Origin: Caldicellulosiruptoraceae bacterium PP1
Lineage (GTDB): Bacteria > Bacillota > Thermoanaerobacteria > Caldicellulosiruptorales > Caldicellulosiruptoraceae
DNA length: 64,000 bases
Reading direction: 5' to 3'
Assembly (NCBI GenBank): GCA_041320695.1
Contig: JBGGOQ010000007.1
Coordinates: forward strand, 27,096-91,095
This document shows, one piece after another, positions 29,601-38,713 of the stretch. The notes under the pieces were generated by a model, which saw only the letters and a program-made list of their open reading frames with translations, made no database searches and had not been told where the DNA came from. The position numbers and the translations under genes are program-made. The first letter of the stretch is position 1. Each line of letters starts with the position of its first letter.

Positions 29601-29813
29601 TTCAGCCTTAAACCAGAAATTTTTATCAATACCTGCCCATCGATCATATTTTTTGAGTTTATTCCATTTATTATTTTCTATCTTATCAACTTCATTTGGT
29701 GATTTATAATGCCCCTCAATAAAATCAAATTCTTCAATTGCATATCTATTAATAAATATATAATTTTTTAATTCATCAGTTATTTTTTTTGCTCTTTCCC
29801 TTAAAAAAAACAT
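26688..29813 (-). CDS. Alpha-mannosidase, GH38 family
   Basis: Full-length GH38 alpha-mannosidase of 1041 residues. An N-terminal beta domain of about 230 residues is followed by the catalytic barrel with the zinc site GHTHIDVAWLW (His-242, Asp-244), the nucleophile loop WLPDVFGYS and QFHDILPGSS, then C-terminal beta domains ending FKPFEIKTIKVMF. No signal peptide. The frame opens at 29882, inside the upstream regulator's 3' end, but GGAGGT precedes the ATG at 29811-29813. It is a close paralogue of the gene at 1-2718. The regulator gene ends 22 bp upstream, so the two are co-transcribed. Confidence 0.95.
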   Translation of the reverse strand: MFFLRERAKKITDELKNYIFINRYAIEEFDFIEGHYKSPNEVDKIENNKWNKLKKYDRWAGIDKNFWFKAEFKIPKILENKDLALLIYTDTDGWDAINPQFILFLNGNMIQGIDVNHREVILSEHFVEGENIRIDLHAHTGMLYKELKLFVEIAQFNRDVKDLFFDLEVLINSLEFIPDESLDKYNILKIVNNTINLIDLRKPLSNHFFKSVLEAKNYINNEFYKNNKAHENIIATCIGHTHIDVAWLWRLSQTRQKALRSFLSVLKLMDEYPEYRFMSSQPQLYQFIKEDYPEVYERIKQKIKEGKWEPEGSMWLEADCNVTSGESLIRQILFGKRFFKKEFNVDNKILWLPDVFGYSAALPQILKKSGIDYFVTTKISWNQFNKFPYDTFLWQGIDGTEILTYFISTKDYKDKWHMTTYNGIINPSQVLGAWERYQQKNINNNVLIAYGYGDGGGGPTREMLENAKRMKNGIANIPKVKLGTLKEYFEQLEQNINNNKYLPKWVGELYLEYHRGTYTSMSRNKKFNRTSEIMYQDAEFLASIASYLGIPYPQDDLNNGWKILLLNQFHDILPGSSIKEVYEDSKIQYLQAQEISKNILKNSIDYICSKIDISYRSLVVFNTLSFTRNEIVDFEYHSLGEFYLEDMDGNKYYVQQTNDNKYIFYAQNIPAKGYKLFKIIEGSLKQSDNSFIINSNVLENRYFKVTLDEYGNINNILDKRCNRQILKKNKKGNLFVAYEDKPMNFDNWDIDFYYREKFWIIDDIKSIKIIENGPIRIVLRVNREYKDSIIEQDIILYNDIPRIDFKTYINWKEDQTLLKVLFPLDINATKATFDIQYGNIERPTHLNTTWDIARFESVGHKWVDISEDNYGVSLLNDSKYGHSVIDNEIGLTLIKSGIEPNKEADREEHYFTYSLYPHIGNWKEGNTHQMAYSLNTPVYCIIKDKQKGILPNTNSFISVDKNNIVVEVVKKAEDDNSIILRLYECFNRRESTKITLWDNIKEAFECDMLENITSKLEVSQNNILVDFKPFEIKTIKVMFNK

Positions 29814-29835
29814 GATATTAACCTCCATGAAACGT

Positions 29836-30978
29836 TTATAATTTTCTGACGCTGTTTCCTTCAACCAACCTATAAGATACATAATTTGTTTTAATTTCTA
29901 ATGTTTGATTATTTACTAATTTATCAATACATTCAATTGCTAATTGAGCAATCCTTTCTTCATCTTGTTTAATATGTGTTATCAGTATATTATTAGGATA
30001 CATTGCAAAATATGAGGTATCAAAACACACTAATGAAATATCATCCGGAACTTTCAAATTCATTTTCATTAATGCTTTCAGTGTTAAATACAATGTATTA
30101 GTATTTATGCATATTAATGATGTAATCTCCTTGTTATTATTTAGGTATTTGCATATACTATTTATTGCTTCTCTTGTTAAATGACTATCGTTTTCAATAT
30201 TATAATTCCAACAAGCTTCAAAAGGTATTTCAGTAAAAACATATCTTTTTTTATATTTGATATTATTTATTGCCAACTCTTCAATATATCCATTAATTCT
30301 TTCTTCTATACTTGAAGCAGCTGTTGGTGCAAAACTAATTATACCAATGTTTTTATGATTCATTTTTATTAAATATCTTGTTAAATTTTGCATTGCTTCT
30401 TTATGATTTATTGAAACAGACGCAATATTAAGTCCGGCAAACTTTTTATCAATTAAAACAATTGGGAAATTTTTAATACTAAGCTGAACAATTTCAGGAT
30501 TATAACTTTCATTGTGGACAGGATTCATAACTATTCCTTTTACTTCAGATTCCATTAACTGATTTATTGCTATTTTTTCATTTTCATAACTGTTAATACT
30601 TATTTTTGTAATTACATCATATCCATATTCAGATGAGTATTTTAGAAAATATTTTGTAAAATTCTTTCCAAAACTTTGATCAATATCTTCTAAAATTAAT
30701 CCAATACACTTCTTATATTTTTCAGTAGATTCAGCCTTATTTTCTTGAACATTTATTAATTGATTTTTTATAAATATACCTTTTCCCCTTATTTTATAAA
30801 CTATACCATCTTTCTCTAAAAGCTCCAACGCTTTTTTGATGGTAATCTTACTTGTACCAAAAAGTTTACATAACTCTTCTTCGGTACCTAACTTATCTCC
30901 AGTTTTTAAATTATTCTGTTCAATAATTGCTATTAATTTATTGTATATGTCTATATATTTTATTGTAATTGATTGCAT
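29836..30978 (-). CDS. GntR-type HTH / LacI-type sensor transcriptional regulator
   Basis: A 380-residue hybrid repressor with GntR winged helix (DKLGTEEELCKLFGTSKITI, GIVYKIRGKGIFI) and LacI-like sensor domain (HKNIGIISFAPTAASSIEER, VSLVCFDTSYFA). It is paralogous in layout to the regulator at 20023. A TTG sits just upstream, but GAGGAAGTGAT places the start at the ATG at 30978. It lies between a broken transporter and an intact GH38 gene and presumably controls this mannoside locus. A palindrome 33 bp upstream (31011-31033) is a candidate binding site. Confidence 0.9.
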   Translation of the reverse strand: MQSITIKYIDIYNKLIAIIEQNNLKTGDKLGTEEELCKLFGTSKITIKKALELLEKDGIVYKIRGKGIFIKNQLINVQENKAESTEKYKKCIGLILEDIDQSFGKNFTKYFLKYSSEYGYDVITKISINSYENEKIAINQLMESEVKGIVMNPVHNESYNPEIVQLSIKNFPIVLIDKKFAGLNIASVSINHKEAMQNLTRYLIKMNHKNIGIISFAPTAASSIEERINGYIEELAINNIKYKKRYVFTEIPFEACWNYNIENDSHLTREAINSICKYLNNNKEITSLICINTNTLYLTLKALMKMNLKVPDDISLVCFDTSYFAMYPNNILITHIKQDEERIAQLAIECIDKLVNNQTLEIKTNYVSYRLVEGNSVRKL

Positions 30979-31010
30979 CAAATCACTTCCTCATATTGTA
31001 ATACAAAAAA

Positions 31011-31033
31011 TATAACATATTTTTTATGTTATA
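31011..31033. promoter_or_regulatory. Palindrome upstream of the minus-strand regulator
   Basis: Inverted repeat TATAACATA / TATGTTATA with a 5-bp T spacer, between the permease remnant and the regulator start. It could be an operator for the GntR/LacI protein or a weak hairpin. Confidence 0.45.
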
Positions 31034-31045
31034 TACAATTATGTT

Positions 31046-31777
31046 TTATCCTTTTATACCACTGAAAGTCTTACCCTTAACAAAGTAGTTCTGTGAAATA
31101 ACGAAAATAATTATAATTGGTAAACTAACAAGGACGGCTGCAGCCATTAAATGAGGCCAAGAAGTCATATATGTTGATTTAAATTGTTGTAATGCAAGTT
31201 GTAAAGTATATTTTGATTCTTCCTGTAAATAAATTAATGGTCCTGTAAAATCATTCCATAAATTTAGCAATTGAAACAAACAAATAGTAATAATAGCTGG
31301 TTTTGACCACATTTCGCTTTCAAACCATGCTGGGGCCACAATGCCTATATTATTTAACAAATAATTTATATAATCAAATCGATTATTAAAGGACCATTGC
31401 CATATTAAAGCAATAGCAACCGTTGGTACTAAAGTTGGTATAAAGAATATTGCTCTAAATACACCAATAAACTTAATTATTGAATTTAAAAGAACTGCAA
31501 TTAAAACACCTAAAATTAAATTAAGTGGTACTGCTATTATGGTATAAAATAAAGTATTTTTTACTGATATGATAAACAAATCATCATTGAAAGCAGATAA
31601 ATAATTTTTGAAACCAGTAAAACTTTTTATATCTATTCCATTATAATCAAAAAAGCTAAAAATAAATGATGATAATATTGGATAGATATAAAATAATAAT
31701 AAACCAATTAACCATGGTAATGAAAATAATATGCCCCATTTGACCTTATTTCTTTCTATTGAAACTTTTCTATGCAT
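31046..31777 (-). pseudogene. Chimeric ABC permease: MalF N-terminal part joined to MalG C-terminal end
   Basis: A continuous 243-residue frame. The first about 170 residues are MalF-type (LPWLIGLLLFYIYPILSSFI, FFIPTLVPTVAIALIWQWSF, EMWSKPAIITICL). The last about 70 are the C-terminal end of a MalG-type permease (LNLWNDFTGPLIYLQEESKY, SQNYFVKGKTFSGIKG). The join falls in ITICLFQ. Both EAA loops, which dock the ATPase, are gone, so transport function should be lost. A single in-frame deletion across two adjacent permease genes explains it. The binding-protein gene upstream is also broken. Ribosome site GGTGGG fits the ATG at 31777. Confidence 0.8.
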
Positions 31778-31811
31778 ATCTATCAACCCACCAAAAATAT
31801 ATTATATTAAT

Positions 31812-31841
31812 TGTGGTCTTCTGCTTTTACAGAAGACCACA
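31812..31841 (-). promoter_or_regulatory. Intercistronic hairpin after the binding-protein pseudogene
   Basis: Perfect 12-bp stem TGTGGTCTTCTG / CAGAAGACCACA with a 6-nt loop, 8 bp after the stop of the binding-protein remnant (reading the minus strand). Same placement as the hairpins at 22561 and 58327. Confidence 0.7.
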
Positions 31842-31849
31842 AAAAATTT

Positions 31850-33151
31850 TTATTTATATACTAATTCCGTGTTTACTTTGTCTGTTACCTTTTTCAATAA
31901 ATCTTTTGGTGTTCCCTTTCCATATAATGTATTGTTGGTTGCTGTAACTAATTCATCCCATGACAACTGTCCTTTTGGAATTGGAGGTCTACACTTTGAA
32001 CTTGGTAGTAAATCAGCAACTACTTTACCATATTGATATTCTTTATACCATTTTAGACTATCATTTATTTTTTTAGCTGACATGAAGTGAGCTGTTTCTT
32101 CACTATAAGTATATACACCATTACTAGTACTTAAGTATTTCATGAAATCAAAGCTTACTTGTTTATTCTTTGCTCCTCTTGGCATTACTACTCCCCAGGC
32201 ACCTGCCCAAGATACTACTCTTTTTCCATCCGGTGATGGAATTGGAGCAACGCCATATTCAATATCAGGTGCTAATGTTTTATATGTTGCATCATCCATG
32301 GTCCACTAACCATCATAGCAACTTTTCTTGTTAAAAATAGTTCAATATTACTTGCTGTAGCAGTAGAAAAGCTTTGAACATCAGCTGCATTATATTTTTT
32401 AGCGTAAGATACTTCCCATTCTAATGCTTTAATAATATTAGGATCATTAGCTGTTATTTTACCAGTATTTTTATCTTGGAATTCTCCACCCAATACCCAT
32501 CCACAAGTGTATAGCCAACCTTGGCTCAACCATGGGATAAAACCAATTTGTTCAAATCTATTACCTTTTTTATTAGTTAACTTTTCTGCCATTTTATCTA
32601 ATTCTACAATAGTTTTTGGTGGTTTTTCTGAATCAAAGCCAGCTTCTTTAAACAATTTTTTATTCCAATATAATGTTCTTGTATCAGCATCTGTTGGTAA
32701 ACCATATAATTTGTTTGTATAATTTGGTTCAGACCATGCATAAACAAAAAATAAATCCTTTGTTATATTGTTTTTCTTAGCTGTTTCAGTAATATCTTCA
32801 AACAATATTCTGTACCCCATTGAGGTACCATAAAACGATCAAACCAAACAACGTCAGGTGGATTTTTTGCAGCAATAGCAGTCATTAATTTATCTGTAAT
32901 ACCTTGCCACTACCACTACCACCAACAAATTGTCCTTTTACAACAACTGTTTTACTTGGAACATTAAAATTCTTAACAATTATTTCCGAACATGGCTTCT
33001 CAGGTAATTCACTCATTGGATGCCAAAATGTAATTTGAACTTTTGAAGCCGCTTGAACTAATGTGTCGAATGAAACTGATGTAATAACAAAAGAAATCAG
33101 TAGTAAAACATCAACAAAGCACAACCATTTTTTAACAGGCACAACAAACAA
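31850..33151 (-). pseudogene. Sugar-binding protein of an ABC transporter, frameshifted
   Basis: Solute-binding protein gene in at least four frame segments. The N-terminal signal peptide and VQITFWHPMSELPEKPCSEI (33151-32885) are followed by DKLMTAIAAKNPPDVVWFDR in another frame near 32880-32820, then 32820-32272 (LYGLPTDADTRTLYWNKKLF), then 32299-31850 (IEYGVAPIPSPDGKRVVSWA). Breaks lie near 32890, 32815 and 32290. The signal peptide lacks a lipobox, as in the two intact homologues of this window. It was the first gene of the mannoside transporter operon. Confidence 0.88.
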
Positions 33152-33164
33152 TCTTCATTATTTT

Positions 33165-33487
33165 TTATTCATAAAATATTATATAAATATATATTAAACA
33201 TGTCAATATATTATATATATAATTTGAATATAATATTATATATTAAAAAGCATGATTTAATGTTACATAATAAATAATTAATATTTTATTTGTCATAAAT
33301 TTAATTATTTTTGAGATAAATAATTGTATTAGTATATAATATTCGAATAATTATTTAATAGTACTTAACTGATCTTTTTAATATATTTTAATACTTAAGT
33401 TTTTCATAAATTATTTAATATAAAATTTTATAATAAATGACTGTAACTTAAAAGACATAATGTTACTAAGTTTATATTATTTCACTC
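33165..33487. other. Intergenic AT-rich region
   Basis: About 320 bp between divergently oriented genes, more than 80 percent A+T. It should hold the promoter of the minus-strand transporter locus, but no single promoter stands out among many TATAAT-like sequences. No gene seen. Confidence 0.5.
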
Positions 33488-33534
33488 ATTTTATGTAATA
33501 TATTGTTGTGAAATGTCTTTTTTTACATTATAAT
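33488..33534 (+). promoter_or_regulatory. Promoter and conserved upstream element of chemoreceptor 2
   Basis: TTGTGA (33506-33511), 17-bp spacer, TATAAT (33529-33534). The 33 bp from 33488 match the element upstream of chemoreceptor 1 at 29 positions. Because the promoter lies here, an in-frame ATG at 33508 cannot be the translation start. Confidence 0.7.
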
Positions 33535-33570
33535 TTAAAGTATATTAACCAGAGTTTGGGGGAATATATT

Positions 33571-35670
33571 TTGTTTAATGAAGGTAATCATTTCAATATA
33601 TTGTTCTCTTTCTTAAAGAAGAAGGGTTTAGCTCGAAACTTATCAAAGCTTTTGATAGGATCTATTGTATTACCAATATTATTTATAGGCATTATTTCAG
33701 TAACATCTTCGTATAATTCAATTATTAGCAAAAGCAAGGATGGATTTTTATCAACCACTCATTCAACTGGAATGTATATGGATTCAATATTTAAAAATGT
33801 AGAACAGAATATCTTTCAACTTATTACAAATAATGTTTTATTAGATTACTATTCTGAAACTTCAACAGATTATGCAAAGCCAGTTGCAAGAGAGAATGCT
33901 CAAAAAATGATTTCAAATGTGATGAATACTAATAATCTAATTTCTGGTATACATATTATTACTGATAAAGAAACCACTATTACATATCCAATGGATAGTG
34001 TTTCGTTTATATATGATTTTAATAAAATTAAAAATTCAAACTGGTACAAAAGGATAGAATCGGCTAATGGAAGACCAATATGGTTTGATAATCACTTTGA
34101 AGCATTTGATGATATATCTATTAAAAATGGATATAAAATTGATGCTTACGCAATTTCTGTCGGGGTTAGTTATATTGATATTAGGACAAATAAAAAAATC
34201 GGTGTAGTTATATTTGATATTAGTGAGAAACAATTAAAGGAAACTCTAAGGAATATAAAGCTATCTCAAAATGGATTTTTCTTAACTTTAACCCCTCAAG
34301 ATAGAATTATTTCATCTGAAAATACAGCATTTAAAATTACAGGCCAAGCATCATTTATAAATAATATAAAAAATAACATAAGTGAGAATAAAAATGAAGG
34401 AGCTTTTGAGGCTAAAATTGGTAGTAGAGCATTATTAGTATGTTATTTCCATTCAACATTCTCTGATTTAACATATATTGGAATTGTCCCACTATCAGAT
34501 TTATTATCAGCAGCTAATGGATTAAGAGCACTTATTATTATAGTTTCAATTATATTTACTATAATTGCTCTTGCTATTGCTATGTATTTTGCGTCAAAGA
34601 TAGCTTTTGATATTGAAAAGGTCACTCATACAATTAGTACAGCTGCAAGCGGAGATTTGCGTGTGAATAGCAATGTTAAAAGGAATGACGAAATTGGTAT
34701 TCTATCTGAGAATTTCAATAAAATGACATTACAACTTAGAAGTCTAATAAAAAAGGGAATTGATTTATCAACACAGGTTAATAATTCAATTGAAAACGTT
34801 TCAAAAATTGCAAATGAGGTATCATCAATAACTAATGATGTATCTTTAGAAATTCAGGAGATAGCAACAGGAGCTGGAAATCAAGCCGAAGAAGCTAACA
34901 AAATACTAAAAAGTGTAACTTATTTTGGTGATAGAATTAATGATGTTGTAAGTGCATCAAATGAGATGGATTCTTTATCTGATGAAGTAAATAATTATAC
35001 TAATATAGGACTTGAAACAGTAAAAGAACTAAGTAAATGGGCTGAACAAACATCTAAGGTTACCGGCTCCATGATTTCAAATATAAACGAACTTTCTGGA
35101 TATACAAAATCTATAGGGAGAATTACAAATTTATTAAATAATATTTCAGAGCAAACCAAACTACTTGCTTTAAATGCATCAATTGAAGCTGCTAAAGCAG
35201 GTGAAGCTGGAAGAGGATTTTCGGTTGTTGCAGCCGAGATTAGGAAACTTGCAGACCAATCAAGAAATTCAACAAAGGATATTGAAGATATACTAAATAA
35301 AATAATTAAACAGACTGATGCTACTCAAAATGTTGCTGATGATGTAGAGAACATAATCAAAGGACAAGAAAAATCTGTGTTAGAAGTTTCAAAATCATTG
35401 AGCAATATTATAACTGCAATGAATAAACTTTCTGATAAAATTGAAGATATCAATAAATCAATACATATGATAGACAATGATAAAAACGAGATTATTGAAA
35501 GTATCGAAAATATTTCATCAATTTCACAGGAGACAGCAGCGTCTTCAGAAGAAGTTTCGTCGGCTGCCAAAGAACAATTGTCTTCAATTGGAGAGTTAAA
35601 AACACTTATTGATAATTTAAACAATTTAGCTCAAGATCTTAAAAAGGCCATGGAAATTTTTAAGGTATAA
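33571..35670 (+). CDS. Methyl-accepting chemotaxis protein
   Basis: A 699-residue chemoreceptor paralogous to 13481-15586. TM1 is near residues 25-45 ([19 protein letters not shown]), then a dCache-like sensor, TM2 ([19 protein letters not shown]) near 315-335, HAMP and a signalling domain with tip [22 protein letters not shown] at 33571 is chosen as start: GGGGG at 33558-33562 is well spaced, and the upstream in-frame ATG lies inside the promoter. The signalling domain is conserved and the sensor diverged, as expected for a change in ligand. Neighbours on both sides are broken sugar-transport loci. Confidence 0.93.
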   Translation: MFNEGNHFNILFSFLKKKGLARNLSKLLIGSIVLPILFIGIISVTSSYNSIISKSKDGFLSTTHSTGMYMDSIFKNVEQNIFQLITNNVLLDYYSETSTDYAKPVARENAQKMISNVMNTNNLISGIHIITDKETTITYPMDSVSFIYDFNKIKNSNWYKRIESANGRPIWFDNHFEAFDDISIKNGYKIDAYAISVGVSYIDIRTNKKIGVVIFDISEKQLKETLRNIKLSQNGFFLTLTPQDRIISSENTAFKITGQASFINNIKNNISENKNEGAFEAKIGSRALLVCYFHSTFSDLTYIGIVPLSDLLSAANGLRALIIIVSIIFTIIALAIAMYFASKIAFDIEKVTHTISTAASGDLRVNSNVKRNDEIGILSENFNKMTLQLRSLIKKGIDLSTQVNNSIENVSKIANEVSSITNDVSLEIQEIATGAGNQAEEANKILKSVTYFGDRINDVVSASNEMDSLSDEVNNYTNIGLETVKELSKWAEQTSKVTGSMISNINELSGYTKSIGRITNLLNNISEQTKLLALNASIEAAKAGEAGRGFSVVAAEIRKLADQSRNSTKDIEDILNKIIKQTDATQNVADDVENIIKGQEKSVLEVSKSLSNIITAMNKLSDKIEDINKSIHMIDNDKNEIIESIENISSISQETAASSEEVSSAAKEQLSSIGELKTLIDNLNNLAQDLKKAMEIFKV

Positions 35671-35675
35671 TAAAA

Positions 35676-35846
35676 TCAGAAAATAAGGTGTCTCACCTGT
35701 ATGTTTTTTAATAGTTTGCTTAAGTAGTCTTGTGAAAAATTAAAATATGACGCTATGTCATTAAGTGATATCTCTTTCTTGTAGTTCTCCTTAAGATACT
35801 GTTCAATTATCTCTATAATGTTACTATGTTGTATATCATGGACGTG
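35676..35846 (-). pseudogene. C-terminal fragment of an AraC-type response regulator
   Basis: About 56 codons beginning HVHDIQHSNIIEIIEQYLKE and containing KKEISLNDIASYFNFSQDYL, the first helices of a YesN-type AraC DNA-binding domain. It then diverges (KLLKNIQVRHLIF) to a stop at 35676, so the second HTH is missing. It is separated from its receiver domain (37508-37963) by the IS200/IS605-type insertion. Confidence 0.75.
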
Positions 35847-35858
35847 CAAGGTGAACTA

Positions 35859-35880
35859 CCCCCACCTATAGAGGTGGGGG
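35859..35880 (-). ncRNA. Right-end hairpin, likely 3' end of a TnpB-associated guide RNA (omega RNA)
   Basis: Perfect 9-bp stem with ATAG loop downstream of tnpB, at the transposon right end. TnpB proteins of this family use an RNA made from this end, with the guide read from flanking DNA just outside the element (here starting about TTGCACGTCC on the minus strand). RNA boundaries are inferred, not seen. Confidence 0.5.
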
Positions 35881-35953
35881 CTTCGTGGTCAAGGTAAGCT
35901 ACCTTACCAGATTACCCACGCTCAAAGGGCTGTCCCATCCCCGATAATACCAT

Positions 35954-37024
35954 CTACATGGCTAATTTTAGTAGATTCTTGGCTGCATTTATATCTCTAT
36001 CATGTTTGGTACCACATTTAGGACATTCCCATTCCCTCAATGCTAAATCCTTTACATCAGTATTTTTATGCCCACATTCACTACATATTTGACTTGATGC
36101 ATAAGAATGTGGTGCTATTATTATTTCTCTCCCATACCACTTTGCTTTATATTCTATCATCCTTCTAAATTCTGACCATGATACCTCTGTTATTGCCTTT
36201 GCTAAATGATGATTTTGTTGCATATTCTTTACCTTCAAATCCTCCATCACTATAACTTGGTTTTCGTTTATTATTTTAGAGGATAACTTATGTAGAAAGT
36301 CTTTCCTTTGATTTGCTATCCTTTCATGTAACTTGGATAGTTTTATTCTCGTTTTCTCATAGTTTTTACTCCACCTTTGTTTCCTTGATAAATCCTTTTG
36401 TATTTTCTTTATCCTTTTTTCTGTCTTTCTTAACCATTTTGGATTCTCAATTTTTGTCCCATCTGAAAATACTGCAAATTCTTTTAACCCTAAATCTATT
36501 CCTATCTTCTTATCTACTTTAGGCAATTCTTTTATTTCTTTTTCAACTAATATGGACACATAATATTTTCCTGCAGGTGTTTTTGATATTGTTACAGATT
36601 TTATAATCCCTTCAAATTGTCTATGTTGTTTTATCTTTATCTTTGTGTTTAGTTTTGGCACTTTTAAGTATCCATTATCTATACTTACTGTCCCATTTTG
36701 ATTATTTGTTGTATATGATTGATAGCCTTTTTTCTTTTTGAACTTCGGAAAACCTATATTCTTATCCCTAAAAAAGTTGTTATATGCCTTTTCTAAATTA
36801 AGCTGTGCATTAGCAAGGGCAAGACTATCTACTTCCTTTAGAAATGGATATTCTCTTTTATACTTAGCAGGTGTAGTTTTTAACATTCTTTCTGTTTGCT
36901 TGTAATACTCTATTTTGTCTGCAAGCATTTTGTTATATATAAACCTTACACAACCAAATACCTTTGCAAAATATTCCTGTTGTTCTTTTGTAGGGTATAT
37001 CCTATATTTATATGCTTTTAACAC
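35954..37024 (-). CDS. tnpB: TnpB, RNA-guided nuclease of an IS200/IS605 element
   Basis: A 356-residue TnpB, apparently complete. The N terminus [19 protein letters not shown] is family-typical. RuvC catalytic motifs are [13 protein letters not shown] (Asp), [12 protein letters not shown] (Glu) and [11 protein letters not shown] (Asp). The zinc finger is CSECGHKN...CPKCGTKH. Start is GTG at 37024, 2 bp after the tnpA reading frame ends. Its partner TnpA is frameshifted, so the element cannot move by itself, yet every TnpB active-site motif is retained. Confidence 0.95.
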   Translation of the reverse strand: MLKAYKYRIYPTKEQQEYFAKVFGCVRFIYNKMLADKIEYYKQTERMLKTTPAKYKREYPFLKEVDSLALANAQLNLEKAYNNFFRDKNIGFPKFKKKKGYQSYTTNNQNGTVSIDNGYLKVPKLNTKIKIKQHRQFEGIIKSVTISKTPAGKYYVSILVEKEIKELPKVDKKIGIDLGLKEFAVFSDGTKIENPKWLRKTEKRIKKIQKDLSRKQRWSKNYEKTRIKLSKLHERIANQRKDFLHKLSSKIINENQVIVMEDLKVKNMQQNHHLAKAITEVSWSEFRRMIEYKAKWYGREIIIAPHSYASSQICSECGHKNTDVKDLALREWECPKCGTKHDRDINAAKNLLKLAM

Positions 37025-37026
37025 AA

Positions 37027-37430
37027 CTACACCTCTTCTCTTTGATTTTCTATATATTTTTTGATTACTTCAATTGGTGCTCCTCCAGTTGTAAGTAAAC
37101 AATAACTTCTTGACCATAAACATTCTTTCCATAGTTGTTGTTTTATTTCAGAAAATTCTTTTTTTATTAGCCTTGATATGAAGCACTTTTGTATGCATTG
37201 ATAAATTTAGAAATTTCGCTATTAGGATGTGCTTTGAATAATATGTGAACATGGTCTTTATCGTGATTCCATTCTTGTAATGTAATATTATAATTCTCTT
37301 GTATTTTCTCAAATATTTCTTTTAATCTGTTTGATATTTTATCGTCTATTACTTTTCTCCGATATTTTGTAACTAAAACAAGATGGTAAAATAATAAGAA
37401 TACTGAATGGTTATTGCTATCTAATTCCAT
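37027..37430 (-). pseudogene. tnpA: TnpA (HUH/Y1 transposase), frameshifted
   Basis: IS200-type tyrosine transposase. The HUH motif HVHILFKAHP is intact. At AYKSAS the frame is lost: TCATATCAAGG where TCATCAAGG would give SSRLIKKEFS, so an extra AT dinucleotide shifts the frame to a stop at 37167. In the correct frame the C-terminal part continues ([36 protein letters not shown]) to 37027, including YCLLTTGG near the normal end. A two-base slip thus inactivated the transposase. Confidence 0.9.
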
Positions 37431-37445
37431 CGATTTATCTCATCT

Positions 37446-37480
37446 CCTTCCTCTAATGCTGATTGTATCATAGAGGAAGG
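37446..37480 (-). promoter_or_regulatory. Hairpin sequestering the tnpA ribosome site
   Basis: Perfect 10-bp inverted repeat CCTTCCTCTA / TAGAGGAAGG. On the minus strand the 3' arm contains the tnpA ribosome site (AGGAAGGAG), about 12 bases before the ATG at 37430, so the stem would block translation. IS200 elements are known to repress tnpA this way. Confidence 0.7.
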
Positions 37481-37507
37481 TATTGTCAAGCAACATTCAT
37501 CACCCAC

Positions 37508-37963
37508 TTATAGAAGTGTGTGACTTCTGTCGTATTTTAGGTTAAAATACTTAGCAATATCGGCAATTTCTGAATCAAATTTCATTTTTATTCGAGTTAA
37601 AGTAATAAATAGCTGATCATTTGTTATGGGCTTTTGCAAATATTCTTTAACTTCATATTTTATTGCTTGCTTTGCATATTCAAATTCATTATAACCACTT
37701 ATTATAACAACCTTTACACTCGGATAATTGTAATATATTTTTTCGGCAAGTTCCAATTCACCCATAACAGGCATTCTAATATCTGTTATAACTAAATGAG
37801 GTAGTTTATCTTCTATTAGCTTTAAGGCTTCTTTACCATCAAAGGCTACTCCTATTACCTCAAAACCACAGTTTAAGTCATTTATTTTTCTTACAATACT
37901 TCTTCTAATTAACTCTTCATCTTCAACAACAACACATCTATATTTATTTTTGGACTTTTCCAT
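37508..37963 (-). pseudogene. Response regulator (YesN/AraC type), receiver domain, cut by IS insertion
   Basis: N-terminal receiver domain: acidic pair VVVEDEELIRR, phosphoryl-acceptor Asp in VITDIRMPVMG, Thr/Ser-Gly in VVIISGYNEF, and Lys in EYLQKPIT. After KYFNL the frame runs into the IS element end and stops at 37508. Its AraC-type output domain is stranded at 35676-35846. GGAGGAAAAATA precedes the ATG at 37963. It lies 1 bp after the histidine-kinase stop. Confidence 0.9.
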
Positions 37964-37964
37964 A

Positions 37965-38713
37965 TTATTTTTCCTCCAAAATAGCTTGATATGGTCCTCC
38001 AATAGTAATACAAGCACCAGAATTATCATTATTCTTTATATTAAATATTATATTGTCCTTGTATATTAATTTTAACCTGATGTAAATATTTAAGATACCC
38101 ATTCCTTCTATTTTTAGATCAGGAATACTATCCAAATTATTAAACTTTTGCATAAACTCTTGAATAGTGTTTAATGCTTGATTGCTAAAGCCAACACCAT
38201 TATCATATATAGTAATAGTCCAAATATTATCATTTAAGTTTCCTATTATTTTTATCTCCCAAGGTGGAAGTGTGGAAAATGCATGTTTTATACAATTTTT
38301 AACAAGTGGCTGGATAATAAGCTTTGGGATAGAAATATTATATATTTCGCTTGGTATATCAATTATATAGTTAAGGTTTACCCCATATCTTATCTTCATA
38401 CATTCAAGATATCTATTAGTTTGTTCAATCTCATCATATAATGTAACATAATTTTTGGTATTATCTGAAACATATCTAAGCATTTGGGCTATATTGTTAC
38501 ATAGTTTAATAATATCCTTATTCATACCTTCTTCTGCCATTGCACTTATGTTAGCTAAACTATTGAATAAAAAGTGAGGGTTCATTTGAGATTGCAGAGC
38601 TAAAAATTTAGCATTAATCTCTTGGTTTTTAGTAATAATTAATTCATTTAATGAAGTTTTTAGTCTTTCATGCAATCTATTAAATGACTTATACAATGAT
38701 TCAATTTCATTCT
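37965..38713 (-). pseudogene. Sensor histidine kinase (YesM type), 5'-deleted
   Basis: Retains the end of HAMP (NEIESLYKSFNRLHERL), the His_kinase domain with the phospho-acceptor His in QMNPHFLFNSLANIS, and an HATPase (YDNGVGFS, EGMGILNIYIRLKL). All membrane and sensor segments, normally about 300 residues, are missing. Upstream of about 38713 the sequence switches to a plus-strand permease gene. Partner of the adjacent response regulator. The ATG at 38696 could still give a soluble kinase fragment, but no ribosome site supports it. Confidence 0.85.

Larger units (their letters stand above)
35850..37540 (-). mobile_element. IS200/IS605-family insertion sequence
   Basis: About 1.7 kb with tnpA then tnpB on the minus strand and subterminal hairpins instead of inverted repeats: CCCCCACCT / AGGTGGGGG (35859-35880) at the tnpB end and CACCCACTT / AAGTGTGTG (37501-37522) at the tnpA end. 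It splits a response-regulator gene: receiver domain at 37508-37963, AraC-type remnant at 35676-35846. No target duplication is expected for this family. Exact ends are approximate. tnpA is frameshifted and tnpB is intact. Confidence 0.88.

Noticed and set aside
31731..32036. Plus-strand open frame opposite the permease/binding-protein junction
   Set aside because: It crosses the minus-strand hairpin and two minus-strand genes, and its translation has no recognisable features.
33508..33570. Upstream in-frame ATG as start of the second chemoreceptor
   Set aside because: It lies between the -35 and -10 of the conserved promoter, so it would not be on the transcript; TTG at 33571 has a proper ribosome site.
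35859..35880. Hairpin as a simple terminator of chemoreceptor 2
   Set aside because: It lies about 190 bp past the stop, has no U-run on the plus strand, and sits at the end of the IS200/IS605 element, where a subterminal hairpin is expected.
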